Shown: positions 33,167 through 41,082, numbered from the stretch's first letter. The stretch is 64,000 bases of DNA from RGIG5579 sp045602025 (GCA_045602025.1 JAZSAT010000038.1:1-64000), one strand, 5' to 3'. Numbers and translations: made by a program. Notes: generated by a model not told the origin, from the sequence alone.

Positions 33167-34651
33167 ATGTTCGATCATAACAATACACCCCAAGATGATT
33201 TTCAAAAAGAAAGCATCGGGCATTCCAAGGATTCCCTGCCGGAAGAAAAAAAGAGACCTCGCCCCCTTTCCAATCCGGAAGCAATGCCTCAAAGTATATT
33301 TAAACATGAAAAGCCTTCTCCCAAAAAGGAAGAGCCAAAGCGAGAGAAGATCATTCCCGTATTGAAATCTCTTGCCGATACCGAAGCAATGCCCGGCCCG
33401 AAAAAAGTAGAGGGCAAGCATTCCCCTCAGGAGAAAAAAGAAAAGAAGCTCGAACAAAAAGAAGACCTTTTTGTTGAAATATTTGACCGTGCGGCAAAAA
33501 TGAATGCCGGCAAACCGGAGGATAGCCTGCTCGGCAAGGCTGAGGAAAAGGAAGAGCCGGGCGAAAAAAACGCTGCCAAGCTCCGGATTCAAAAATATAT
33601 TCTTACAAGAAAAAAGAAAGCAGAGGAAAACATGCCTCTGCCCGCTGAAAACACCCAGGAAAGCAAAGAAGATCCCGCTCTTTCCGAAAAAAAAGAGCCT
33701 TTCTTCCCCTCCGATCTGCCACCGGAGGAAATGGTCAAAAAATCTCTTGACGGCATGTACGATGTCTTTGAGGACCCTGAAAAGAATCCCCGCAAGAAAT
33801 TAAAAACAGCGGATATTCTCCGCTATGCCGTTCTTTTTATCTGTATTTTCGGGTTCTTTTCCGCAGGTGCCTTCGTGTTTTCCAAGCTCTATGACTATTA
33901 CCGCTCTCATGTGGTCTATTCCGGACTTCAGGAAATGGTGGAGCAAAAGGACTTTTTCCACAAGGAATACCTTTCCAAAAGTCTCTCCGCAATCAAATCC
34001 TTGACCCCTCAGGACATTCTTGAAGGCAAAACGGAGGATGAAGGGGAAACAAGCGGCACCTTTTCGGAAGAACAAGAAACACTTGTAGGCAAGATCAGTC
34101 AGCTGAAAAAGATCAATCCCGATACGGCAGGCTGGATCACCATAGAAGGAACCGTGGTCAATTATCCCATCGTCTGGTCCGAGGAGAAAAACTACTATCT
34201 GAGAAGAGACTTTTACGGAAAATATCTTTCCGGCGGCACTCTCTTTATCGACGAAAGAAATTCCCCCAATATTGCAGAAAACCGTAACACCGTTATTTAC
34301 GGACATAATATGAAGGACGGCAGTATGTTCGCCTCTATCCACGACTTTGCAAACGCCTCCGCCTTTTACAGTTCCACCATCGAGATCGCAACAGAAGAAG
34401 GGATTTTTGTCTTTAAGCCCTTCTCTGCCCACGAATCCAACGCCTTCGACAACTATTTCGAAACCGATTTCGTTTCCGATGACGATTTCATCCACTTCTG
34501 CGAGCAAATGGCCTTCATTTCCATTTTTGAGACCGAATACAGCTTTGATAAGAATTCGCAGATCCTTACCCTGTCCACCTGTGCCGATGAAGAGAACACC
34601 AAGGATGAACGCTTCGCCGTGCACGCAGTTCTGGTTCAGGTTATAAGGTAA
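33167..34651 (+). CDS. srtB: Class B sortase with long cytosolic N-terminus
   Basis: A 494-residue protein. Residues 1-220 are highly charged, Lys/Glu/Pro-rich and likely disordered. One membrane helix follows (about 224-245), then the extracytoplasmic sortase B domain with catalytic His in YGHNM (H380), Cys in TLSTC (C472) and Arg in DERFAVH (R482). Typical SrtB proteins are about 250 residues, so the N-terminal half is an unusual addition. The enzyme joins surface proteins to the cell wall or to pilin. No sorting-signal substrate was recognised in the window. Confidence 0.92.
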   Translation: MFDHNNTPQDDFQKESIGHSKDSLPEEKKRPRPLSNPEAMPQSIFKHEKPSPKKEEPKREKIIPVLKSLADTEAMPGPKKVEGKHSPQEKKEKKLEQKEDLFVEIFDRAAKMNAGKPEDSLLGKAEEKEEPGEKNAAKLRIQKYILTRKKKAEENMPLPAENTQESKEDPALSEKKEPFFPSDLPPEEMVKKSLDGMYDVFEDPEKNPRKKLKTADILRYAVLFICIFGFFSAGAFVFSKLYDYYRSHVVYSGLQEMVEQKDFFHKEYLSKSLSAIKSLTPQDILEGKTEDEGETSGTFSEEQETLVGKISQLKKINPDTAGWITIEGTVVNYPIVWSEEKNYYLRRDFYGKYLSGGTLFIDERNSPNIAENRNTVIYGHNMKDGSMFASIHDFANASAFYSSTIEIATEEGIFVFKPFSAHESNAFDNYFETDFVSDDDFIHFCEQMAFISIFETEYSFDKNSQILTLSTCADEENTKDERFAVHAVLVQVIR

Positions 34652-34946
34652 GGTCGATGGCAGCTCTCGATTCCCGAAGGGGGCCCATAAAGGCACCCAC
34701 CGCCTTGTGATCCGGATGAACGATATACTCGTCAAGGCTTTCAAAAGATTCAAAATCGGAAATGAGGATCAGGTCCGCATTTTCACAATTTGCCCCTTCC
34801 GCATTGATATAAACTTCGCTTTTTAAGATCTGAGGGATTTTGCCGGGAAGAGCGTCCAGCATCCTTTTGGTTGCCAGAACATTTTCTTTTTTGCTCCTTC
34901 CCTCAGCTTCTTCTTTGAATCGAAACATTACAATATGGCGAATCAT
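34641..34946 (-). CDS. Dabb-family (stress-responsive A/B barrel) protein
   Basis: A 101-residue dimeric alpha/beta-barrel type protein. MIRHIVMFRFKEEAEG at the start and YIVHPDHKAVGAFMGPL near the end are characteristic of the Dabb family. The biochemical role is usually unknown. AAGGGGGAG precedes the ATG at 34946; the longer open frame upstream crosses the promoter region and is not used. It converges on the sortase gene with an 11-base overlap and no terminator between. Confidence 0.9.
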   Translation of the reverse strand: MIRHIVMFRFKEEAEGRSKKENVLATKRMLDALPGKIPQILKSEVYINAEGANCENADLILISDFESFESLDEYIVHPDHKAVGAFMGPLRESRAAIDLTL

Positions 34947-35091
34947 TTTTTCTCCCCCTTGTTTTTTTACATTGTAACATAAAATCTGTAGCAAAACAAG
35001 GAAAAACGCACGCTCTTATTTTTCATTTTATGATAATTTTTTCGAAAATTGTCAAAAAAGTTTTAATTGATTTTATTTTTTATTAAAATAC

Positions 35092-35120
35092 TTGACATAA
35101 TTTAAACAGAGTGTTATAAT
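35092..35120 (+). promoter_or_regulatory. Consensus promoter of the sigma factor / zinc-ribbon unit
   Basis: Perfect TTGACA, 17 bases, TATAAT, 34 bases upstream of the sigma factor ATG. Confidence 0.92.
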
Positions 35121-35153
35121 TAATACTAGGTAGAAATAGGTAAAGAGGTATTC

Positions 35154-35726
35154 ATGGCAGGAAATATTGACCGCAGCTCCGAAGATATGCCCTTGCAGGG
35201 TGATTTGGTGCGTCGTGCCAAAGACGGAGACGAGACCGCCTTCGCGGCTCTCGCTGCACATTTCCGGCCCCATCTTTCTCGCATGATCGCCCCCTTCCCC
35301 ATTCCCGAGGAAGAAAAAGGAGATCTGCGTCAGGAAGGATTGATCGGCCTTTATAAAGCAGTTTTGCTTTACGATGAAAAAATCTCCTCCTTTTCCACCT
35401 TTGCAGCAGTCTGTATGCGTTCAGGCGTAATGGAAGGCCTTCGCAAATACAACAGATTGCACGCTTCCGCCTCACTGGATATAGAGGCAGAAGAGATCCC
35501 TTCAGGCGATGCCTCTTCCCCCGAACGCATCCTTTTGGGAAAAGAGGAGCTTTCCTCCCTTCTCACCAAGGTGGATAATGTTCTTTCTCCCTTGGAAAGG
35601 CGCGTGTTCGGTCTGCACTTACAGGGGAAGACCGTATCGGAGATTGCAGCTTTGATCGAAAAGACCCCTAAAAGCATAGAAAATACGCTTTTCCGCCTTC
35701 GCAAAAAGCTTGCAGATCTTTCCTGA
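35154..35726 (+). CDS. SigH-like RNA polymerase sigma factor
   Basis: A 190-residue sigma-70 family protein. Region 2 (DLRQEGLIGLYKAVLLYDEKISSFSTFAAVCM, about residues 58-90) and region 4 (LSPLERRVFGLHLQGKTVSEIAALIEKTPKSIENTLFRLRKKL) are separated by a short linker. The layout fits the SigH/sigma-30 group of Firmicutes rather than ECF factors, although the spore-related context is absent. It is preceded by a consensus promoter and is followed without a terminator by a tRNA-like element and the zinc-ribbon gene, so all may be on one transcript. Confidence 0.88.
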   Translation: MAGNIDRSSEDMPLQGDLVRRAKDGDETAFAALAAHFRPHLSRMIAPFPIPEEEKGDLRQEGLIGLYKAVLLYDEKISSFSTFAAVCMRSGVMEGLRKYNRLHASASLDIEAEEIPSGDASSPERILLGKEELSSLLTKVDNVLSPLERRVFGLHLQGKTVSEIAALIEKTPKSIENTLFRLRKKLADLS

Positions 35727-35742
35727 TTTTATTTCGTTAATA

Positions 35743-35817
35743 TGCCCGAGTAGCTTAAAGAGAGCGTTTTGATCAAAAAGATTAAAAAGGGTGACGGTGC
35801 GAGTCCGTTCTGGGCAA
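35743..35817 (+). ncRNA. tRNA-like cloverleaf RNA upstream of the zinc-ribbon gene
   Basis: This 75-base segment folds like a tRNA but is not a normal one. The acceptor stem pairs TGCCC with GGGCA, plus a G-T pair. A D-like arm is GCTT/GAGC with loop AAAGA, without the conserved GG. The anticodon-like arm is an 8-bp hairpin TTTTGATC/GATTAAAA with loop AAAAA. The T-like arm is GACGG/CCGTT with loop TGCGAGT, one base away from the TTCGANT consensus. No U33, no decodable anticodon and no CCA are present. It ends 26 bases before the ATG of the zinc-ribbon gene. It may be a leader regulator or an RNase P/Z processing signal; a decayed tRNA gene is the alternative. Confidence 0.5.
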
Positions 35818-35843
35818 TAATTTATATTTAAGAGGTATGGCAA

Positions 35844-36122
35844 ATGTACGAAGACAAGACACTGGTATGCAAGGATTGTGGCAACGAATTCGTATTCACC
35901 GCTGGTGAACAGGAATTCTACGCTGAGAAAGGTTTCCAGAACGAACCCCAGAGATGCAAGCCCTGCAGAGACGCAAAGAAGAACGCTTCCAGACAGGCAA
36001 GAGAGTATTTCACTACCACTTGCGCTAACTGCGGCAAAGAAGCAAAGGTTCCCTTCCAGCCCACCAGCGATCGTCCCGTTTATTGCAGCGATTGCTTCGC
36101 AGCAATGAAGGAGAACAACTAA
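35844..36122 (+). CDS. Zinc-ribbon protein (zf-trcl type)
   Basis: A 92-residue soluble protein with two treble/zinc-ribbon halves. CKDC ... CKPC lies in the first half and CANC ... CSDC in the second, separated by basic residues (RDAKKNASRQAREYF). This fits the probable zinc-ribbon family common in Clostridia, whose function is unknown; nucleic acid or ribosome binding is a guess. Codon use is strongly biased, which suggests high expression. AGAGG lies 8 bases before the ATG. It is immediately downstream of the tRNA-like RNA and ends in a strong terminator. Confidence 0.9.
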   Translation: MYEDKTLVCKDCGNEFVFTAGEQEFYAEKGFQNEPQRCKPCRDAKKNASRQAREYFTTTCANCGKEAKVPFQPTSDRPVYCSDCFAAMKENN

Positions 36123-36130
36123 TTTGTTCA

Positions 36131-36163
36131 AAAAAAGAACTGCCAATGAGCAGTTCTTTTTTT
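36131..36163 (+). terminator. Terminator of the zinc-ribbon gene
   Basis: A 13-bp stem AAAAAAGAACTGC/GCAGTTCTTTTTT with loop CAATGA, T-rich tail. Confidence 0.92.
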
Positions 36164-36174
36164 ATGCAGCTAAG

Positions 36175-36205
36175 AAAAAAGAGCAGCTTTTGCTGCTCTT
36201 TTTTT
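36175..36205 (-). terminator. Terminator of the FAD oxidoreductase operon
   Basis: The stem AAAAAAGAGCAGC pairs with GCTGCTCTTTTTT across a four-base loop; it overlaps the stop codon of the minus-strand gene at 36204. Confidence 0.88.
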
Positions 36206-37721
36206 ATTTTTTCAAGAAGAGGTATTCTTTACCGTTTCTTGTTTTTGCATTGTGGAATTTCAGTGCAAATTCAGAGTAGTCCTTATCTTCCAGACCGGGA
36301 ATCTTGCGGTAACCCTGGCCAATATTCCCCTTGTTGGCAACCAGAATATTCTGAAGCTTGGGAATATCAACATCGCCTACCTTTACATTATCCTGGATCG
36401 CAAGAGCACTTGCAGTACCTGCTGCTTCACCCATTGCCATACAGCACATGATCAGTCTGGTACCGCTCTGACCGGGTACATCAGAAGAAAGGTTACGGCC
36501 TGCCGCCAGAACATTATCCAGTCTCTTATGTACCAAAGCACGGAAAGGAATGTCGTAGAAATACTGCTTGTCGCCGGGGATCAATTCAGACATAAAGATT
36601 CTCTTGGTTCCGTCATCCGGAGGCATCTGAGAGCCCCAACCGCTCATGTTGGAAATATATGCCTCTTCACCGGAAGGAAGGGTACCCTTGAACCACTTTA
36701 AGTTACCGGACTTGGTAAAGCCGTGGATATCAAAGCCGTGGTAGCTGATTGCAATTACATCGTGGTGATTCTTAGCGGTAGCAATATCCATACCGGTTAC
36801 GCGGTACTTACCGACGATTCTGCGGCTTTCGCGAACACCCAGGAGAGAACCGGTGTAGGAAAGGTAGCTCTTTTCGAAGCCGGGAACATTTTCTTTGATG
36901 AATTTAGCAAGGATTGCAACCTGTTCTCTGCCCTCCAGATACATACGGGTCAAATCCTCGTTCTTTGTGGGGAAGCAGTTTCTGGAGTGTGCAAAGCAAA
37001 TGCTCACTTCGTCCATACCGCAATGCTCAGGACGGTCGGGAATATGGGTCATCCAGTTCAAGTGGTTGTCGATATCGGGAATCTTGCCGTTGTCAATAGC
37101 GTCTGCAAGGAATCGGATCCACTTAGGGTCGTTGTTACGCAGATCACATTCCATATACTTGTCATAGTCTACACCGCCGAGAACAAATTCCAGGGAACAG
37201 CCCATGGACATGTGGTCCTTTTCGCGGCCAACCTCAACTTCGCCGCCTGCAAAGTATACAAGATCAGAGTCGCCGGAAGCGTCAACAAAGGTTTTACCCA
37301 TGATCGCTCTTCTACCTTCTTTGGTATGAACGATAACGCCCTTTACCGTGTCGCCGTCTACGATGGTATCTACAAGAGGCGTTACCAAAAGAAGGTCACA
37401 GCCTGCATCCTTTACCATACGGTCAAAAACGAGCTTATGCTTTTCGGGATCGGAATTACGCTTGCGAAGACCGTTAATTTTTTCAAGCTCGGTAAATAGT
37501 TCCTGACCGAGACCGGAAAGGAAGTCCAAGGGAATGTTTACAAGACCCATAGTAGCAAGGCCCCCCAGAGCAGAGGTGTTTTCGATCAGGATGGTCTTTG
37601 CACCTGCCCTGCCTGCTGCAACGGCAGCACCCACACCGGCCATACCGCCGCCAACTACAACTACATCATACTCACCGTAAAGGGGAGCATATTCTTCTTT
37701 GAATTCAGAAAAAGCAATCAT
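36204..37721 (-). CDS. FAD-dependent oxidoreductase (FAD_oxidored type)
   Basis: A 505-residue flavoprotein. The N-terminal Rossmann motif VVVVGGGMAGVGAAVAAGRAG binds FAD, and LGGLATMGLV follows, typical of the large FAD-dependent oxidoreductases found in sugar and aromatic degradation clusters of gut Clostridia. A second FAD contact, FVDASGDSDLVY, is in the middle. Substrate unknown. It is the last gene of an operon with a small 2[4Fe-4S] ferredoxin and an alpha/beta hydrolase, so electrons may pass between flavin and ferredoxin. Confidence 0.9.
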   Translation of the reverse strand: MIAFSEFKEEYAPLYGEYDVVVVGGGMAGVGAAVAAGRAGAKTILIENTSALGGLATMGLVNIPLDFLSGLGQELFTELEKINGLRKRNSDPEKHKLVFDRMVKDAGCDLLLVTPLVDTIVDGDTVKGVIVHTKEGRRAIMGKTFVDASGDSDLVYFAGGEVEVGREKDHMSMGCSLEFVLGGVDYDKYMECDLRNNDPKWIRFLADAIDNGKIPDIDNHLNWMTHIPDRPEHCGMDEVSICFAHSRNCFPTKNEDLTRMYLEGREQVAILAKFIKENVPGFEKSYLSYTGSLLGVRESRRIVGKYRVTGMDIATAKNHHDVIAISYHGFDIHGFTKSGNLKWFKGTLPSGEEAYISNMSGWGSQMPPDDGTKRIFMSELIPGDKQYFYDIPFRALVHKRLDNVLAAGRNLSSDVPGQSGTRLIMCCMAMGEAAGTASALAIQDNVKVGDVDIPKLQNILVANKGNIGQGYRKIPGLEDKDYSEFALKFHNAKTRNGKEYLFLKK

Positions 37722-37770
37722 TTTATTTCTCCTTATTTATGGTCATATTTTATAGGTTTGGGTTCGATCG

Positions 37771-37956
37771 TTAAGCTTCGTAAGGCTCAATGGCACCGGG
37801 CTGGCATGCATCGTAGCAGCTGCCGCAACCGATGCATTTGGTTTCATCGATTACCGCGGAAACATCTTCCACAAGAGTGATGGCTCTTACAGGGCACTGA
37901 TACAAACAAGTCATACAGCACTGACATCCACCTACTACATGATATTTCTTTGCCAT
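37771..37956 (-). CDS. Small 2[4Fe-4S] ferredoxin-type protein
   Basis: A 61-residue protein with two cluster-binding regions: CCMTCLYQCP near the N-terminus and CIGCGSCYDACQPGA near the C-terminus. The start at 37956 is preceded by AAGGAGATGAATATC; longer frames lack a ribosome site. It is encoded between the hydrolase and the FAD oxidoreductase and is probably the electron partner of the latter. Confidence 0.9.
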   Translation of the reverse strand: MAKKYHVVGGCQCCMTCLYQCPVRAITLVEDVSAVIDETKCIGCGSCYDACQPGAIEPYEA

Positions 37957-37973
37957 GATATTCATCTCCTTGT

Positions 37974-39218
37974 TTATTTCTTTAAAGCACATTCGTACTG
38001 TGCAAAGACACTTTTTACATCTCCCCGACCTACATCGGTCTGTATAGAATCGAAAAAGATCTTTTCTCCCCGGTACACAGGAGGGAAAATATCCCAAAGC
38101 TCTGTACCGTCGGGCATTTTTTTGCCGGTAAGATTTTCTGCCAGGCATTCGGTGCCGATCATATCGTCAGGCATTGGAATATGAAAGGGATCGGTATCCT
38201 CCACCGTCTCTTCCCCATCCTTCGGGGTGATACCCAAAAGGCGTTCCGATAAAAATCTTGAGATTCGGTTGATATCCTCGATCTCCCAGGAATGGCGGGT
38301 AGGAGTCAATTCTTTTTCAAGATTTTCTTCTGCCGAAAGCTGAATGTAAGTATTCTTCACCTTGCGGTAGCATCTGAGAAAATGGTCCTGAGGCACCAGG
38401 TGATCAAATCTTCCACCCTCCAGAAGAAGAGGTTTCGGTGCGAACAAGCTGTAGATCTCCCACATATTAGGGCCAAAGGCCGCGCCCAGGAGAAGATTAC
38501 AGGAGCAGTGCTTTCTTTCCTTTTGCAGGATCTCTGAAAAATCAGAAGGATAACCGCCGGATGACAGCACCTTAAGATCAGGAACCAAGGCTCCGAGAAA
38601 CATCCCAAGGGTTCCGCCGCCGGAATTACCGCAAGCTCCAAACCGTTCCGGGTCAAATCTCTCATCCTTTTTCATAAATCGGATCAGCGCGATCATTTCC
38701 ATCACGATCATTCCCTGAAGGGTAAGTCCGCAGTAGAAGGGGGCAAGGGCTGTCCAATGATCGGAATTTTTGTATTCCTTGCTTCTGAAGTTCCGGTCGC
38801 CCTGGCCTAAATTATCCGCGATCATTGCCCCGATGCCAAGGCTTGCAAGTCTGTGACCCATGACAGCGTAATCGTGTCTTCCTTTTTCTCCGTGACCGCA
38901 GAGAACAAATACTAAAGGAACCTTTTCCTCTTTTTCGGGAAGATATAAGGTAGCAGCTCCAAAGGTGCGGGGCCAGGTACGATACCGGTAACAAACAGTC
39001 TTGTACCCATTGTATTGCTTTGAGTCGAGCTCTTCCATCTGAGAAACAGTCGGAATCAGATCTTCACGAAAACCGAGAAGCTTCTTTACTCCCTCCAAAA
39101 TCTCCGGTCGATCCTTTTTCTCCCAAGGATGGGTGATCTTTTTTTCCAAACGCGCCGCCGCGAATCTTTTTTCATACTCATCGAAAAGCTCGTTTGTGCG
39201 TTGCCATTTTTCTTCCAT
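37974..39218 (-). CDS. Alpha/beta-hydrolase (acetyl xylan esterase / dienelactone hydrolase-like)
   Basis: A 414-residue cytosolic hydrolase without signal peptide. The nucleophile elbow GACGNSGGG, an oxyanion segment FVLCGHGEKG, a likely acid in GGRFDHLVP and a His in TPTRHSWE form a plausible Ser-Asp-His triad. The family includes carbohydrate esterases that remove acetyl or glucuronoyl groups, but the actual ester is not known. It is first in an operon with ferredoxin and FAD oxidoreductase and is divergent from an AraC-type regulator. AAGGAAGGGAGAC precedes the ATG. Confidence 0.85.
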   Translation of the reverse strand: MEEKWQRTNELFDEYEKRFAAARLEKKITHPWEKKDRPEILEGVKKLLGFREDLIPTVSQMEELDSKQYNGYKTVCYRYRTWPRTFGAATLYLPEKEEKVPLVFVLCGHGEKGRHDYAVMGHRLASLGIGAMIADNLGQGDRNFRSKEYKNSDHWTALAPFYCGLTLQGMIVMEMIALIRFMKKDERFDPERFGACGNSGGGTLGMFLGALVPDLKVLSSGGYPSDFSEILQKERKHCSCNLLLGAAFGPNMWEIYSLFAPKPLLLEGGRFDHLVPQDHFLRCYRKVKNTYIQLSAEENLEKELTPTRHSWEIEDINRISRFLSERLLGITPKDGEETVEDTDPFHIPMPDDMIGTECLAENLTGKKMPDGTELWDIFPPVYRGEKIFFDSIQTDVGRGDVKSVFAQYECALKK

Positions 39219-39316
39219 TTTTGTCTCCCTTCCTTATAAACTCATTATATACCGCCTTTTACGGAAAAGCCATACACATACTTCCGAAAAAGTTGCACGA
39301 TCTTCTGATTTTCTTC

Positions 39317-39345
39317 TTGCTATTTTTTTCTCTTTGCATTACAAT
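39317..39345 (+). promoter_or_regulatory. Promoter of the AraC-type gene
   Basis: TTGCTA, 17 bases, TACAAT, followed after 28 bases by the ATG at 39374. A minus-strand TATAAT at 39245-39250 probably serves the divergent hydrolase operon. Confidence 0.6.
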
Positions 39346-39373
39346 AAAAGTACCAAAATTTAAAGGAAAAAAT

Positions 39374-40162
39374 ATGTTTTTACCATTTCAAGAGTTAAAA
39401 AACCGAGAATTCACCTTAAAAAACATCTATGTTTTTCACCAAAAACCCTCTTACCGCCGTCTGGATCCCAAGCCAAAAGGACGAAAAGCAAACGGCTTTT
39501 TGTACATTCTTCAAGGTGAAGGCCGCTATTCCTTCCCGGGCGGCAGCTTCCTTTTGTCCCCCGGCGACATCGTCTACCTCCCTTCGGGCTCGAAACACAC
39601 CTTTGAGGTCCTCAGCGAAAAGATCGACTTCTACCGCATCGACTTTGATCTTTTCATCGACGGCGAGGTGACCTTCTTTTCCGAAGGTCCTCTGAAAATG
39701 GCAGGCAGTGCCGATCGCAACCTTGTGAAAGCGATTTACGATCTTGCGGAAAACTATGAGTTTGACAATGACACCGTTTCCAAAACGGCCTTGGTTTGTA
39801 CCATCTTTCGGGCTCTCGGAAAAGAAAGTGTAGAAAAAAGCACCGCAAAGATCGCCCCTGCCGTTCATTATCTTTTAGAGCACCTAACGGAAAAGATCTC
39901 CTGCACCCACCTTGCCTCCCTTTGCTTTCTGTCCACCGCGCAGTTTTACAATCTTTTTCAGGAAGAGTATCATATGGCACCCTTGGAATACCGTTCTCAG
40001 CTTCTGTCTGACAAGGCAGCATACCTTCTGAAAACCGGAAGCTTTTCTGTCACCGAGGTATCGGAAATGATGGGTTTCGAAAGTGTCTCCTACTTCAGTC
40101 GTTTTTTCAAAAAACAGATTGGATACTCCCCCGCAGCATATATAAAAAAACAGAGCAGTTAA
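39374..40162 (+). CDS. AraC-family transcriptional regulator
   Basis: A 262-residue activator. Residues about 35-95 form a cupin-like sensor (LYILQGEGRYSFPGG, LLSPGDIVYLPSGSKHTFE). Two helix-turn-helix motifs occupy about 165-260, ending in VSEMMGFESVSYFSRFFKKQIGYSPAAY, the classical AraC signature. AAAGGAAAAAAT precedes the ATG; the frame is open upstream, but that part covers the promoter. It is divergent from the hydrolase-ferredoxin-oxidoreductase operon and probably regulates it in response to a sugar or related compound. Confidence 0.92.
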   Translation: MFLPFQELKNREFTLKNIYVFHQKPSYRRLDPKPKGRKANGFLYILQGEGRYSFPGGSFLLSPGDIVYLPSGSKHTFEVLSEKIDFYRIDFDLFIDGEVTFFSEGPLKMAGSADRNLVKAIYDLAENYEFDNDTVSKTALVCTIFRALGKESVEKSTAKIAPAVHYLLEHLTEKISCTHLASLCFLSTAQFYNLFQEEYHMAPLEYRSQLLSDKAAYLLKTGSFSVTEVSEMMGFESVSYFSRFFKKQIGYSPAAYIKKQSS

Positions 40163-40176
40163 ACTGCTCTGTTTTT
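40147..40176. terminator. Terminator overlapping the AraC stop codon
   Basis: The stem AAACAGAGCAG/CTGCTCTGTTT includes the last codons AGC AGT TAA of the AraC gene. It also ends the convergent minus-strand gene at 40176. Confidence 0.85.
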
Positions 40177-40736
40177 CATGCACCCAAAAATACCACGCGG
40201 GCGCGATAATCTTCATTTCTGTGAAGCGCCGTACAGGAGGCAACGCTGCGGCTGATTCTGTCAAGACTTACTTCTTTTCTTGGAAGCTTCTCCCTTACTC
40301 GATAGCGGGCCCGCTGGATACGAATCCGTTTCGGCTGTACCCGAAGCATTGCTTTTCTCAGCTCTTCTTTTGCTTTTTTACTGTGACGGTAAACCGTTCG
40401 TACACAAAAAAAACTCTGCTCTGCGATCTCTTCGTGGGTCAAGCCATAAAGATATCGGCAAAGAGCGATCTCCCGAAGCTGCGGAGATTCGATCAGAGAG
40501 ATCGCTCTGGTAAGCCTGATGGCGTACCGTTCGCAAAGCCTTTGCTTTTTTTCAAAATCCTGTCTCAATTTTTTCTCCGAGATCAAAACCGATGACAAAA
40601 GAGGGTCCTTTGCTCCTTCAAAGCGGCGAAGAAACGAGCGGTAAGCCCCGGAGGAATATAGATTAAGGCTCCTCTCATCCTTTTCCGCACTGTGCTGCAG
40701 AAGACGGAAACGAGCAATGTATTCATCCAGCGTCAT
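40176..40736 (-). CDS. Sigma-70 region 4-like HTH protein (phage RinA/ArpU-like)
   Basis: A 186-residue basic protein. Residues about 85-130 (LREIALCRYLYGLTHEEIAEQSFFCVRTVYRHSKKAKEEL) form a region 4-like helix-turn-helix as in phage late-gene regulators of the RinA/ArpU type. The C-terminal 50 residues are Arg-rich (KRIRIQRARYRVREK) and look disordered. The start at 40736 overlaps the stop of the small upstream gene (ATGA). The operon lies behind a LexA box. It may be a prophage remnant or a host SOS regulator. Confidence 0.75.
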   Translation of the reverse strand: MTLDEYIARFRLLQHSAEKDERSLNLYSSGAYRSFLRRFEGAKDPLLSSVLISEKKLRQDFEKKQRLCERYAIRLTRAISLIESPQLREIALCRYLYGLTHEEIAEQSFFCVRTVYRHSKKAKEELRKAMLRVQPKRIRIQRARYRVREKLPRKEVSLDRISRSVASCTALHRNEDYRARVVFLGA

Positions 40737-40948
40737 ACAGCGCACTCCTCAGGAATGGAAAATCTTTCCAATGCATCAAGTCCTTCGCTCCGAACGCTTA
40801 CAAGCTCTTTTCCAAGCTCCTCCCGAACCCAGCTTAACTCCTCCGAAATATCCGGGAGAACTTCGATCAGTGCATCGCTTGCATCTTCAATTTTTTCTTT
40901 GGCAAAGAGGATTGCCTCCTCTTTGACCGTTATGTATTCACGATTCAT
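40733..40948 (-). CDS. Small acidic helical protein of a LexA-controlled operon
   Basis: A 71-residue protein, acidic and predicted mostly helical, with no recognised domain. AAAAGGAGTAAAGA directly precedes the ATG at 40948. It is the first gene of the SOS-type operon and is coupled to the HTH gene by ATGA. Function unknown; small SOS-induced proteins often block division or modulate a partner, but nothing in the sequence shows this. Confidence 0.8.
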   Translation of the reverse strand: MNREYITVKEEAILFAKEKIEDASDALIEVLPDISEELSWVREELGKELVSVRSEGLDALERFSIPEECAV

Positions 40949-40988
40949 TCTTTACTCCTTTTCGTAATTTCTCCCATCGATCATCTGG

Positions 40989-41017
40989 ATTATATCACGA
41001 TTTTTCGTAATTGTCAA
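40989..41017 (-). promoter_or_regulatory. Promoter of the LexA-controlled operon
   Basis: Consensus TTGACA (41012-41017), 17 bases, TATAAT (40989-40994) on the minus strand. Confidence 0.9.
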
Positions 41018-41020
41018 TAC

Positions 41021-41046
41021 AAAATACGAACTTTCGTTCGTATTTT
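41021..41046. promoter_or_regulatory. LexA (SOS) box
   Basis: CGAAC TTTC GTTCG lies within a perfect inverted repeat with 11-base arms (AAAATACGAAC). It matches the Firmicute LexA/DinR consensus CGAAC-N4-GTTCG and sits 3 bases upstream of the -35 box of the operon at 40948. Confidence 0.88.
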
Positions 41047-41050
41047 TAGG

Positions 41051-41082
41051 TAAAAAAAGAAGCCGTTAAGGCTTCCTTTTTT
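41051..41082 (-). terminator. Terminator of the sugar dehydrogenase gene at 41084
   Basis: On the minus strand GAAGCC TTAAC GGCTTC is followed by T7, immediately past the stop. Confidence 0.85.

Noticed and set aside
35743..35817. Calling this segment a functional tRNA
   Set aside because: D-loop GG, U33, a decodable anticodon loop and TTC are missing, and the anticodon-like helix is too long; it is reported as a tRNA-like RNA instead.
40176..40948. A complete prophage at the LexA-controlled operon
   Set aside because: Only one phage-like HTH gene is present; no integrase, structural, lysis or attachment-site sequence is visible nearby.
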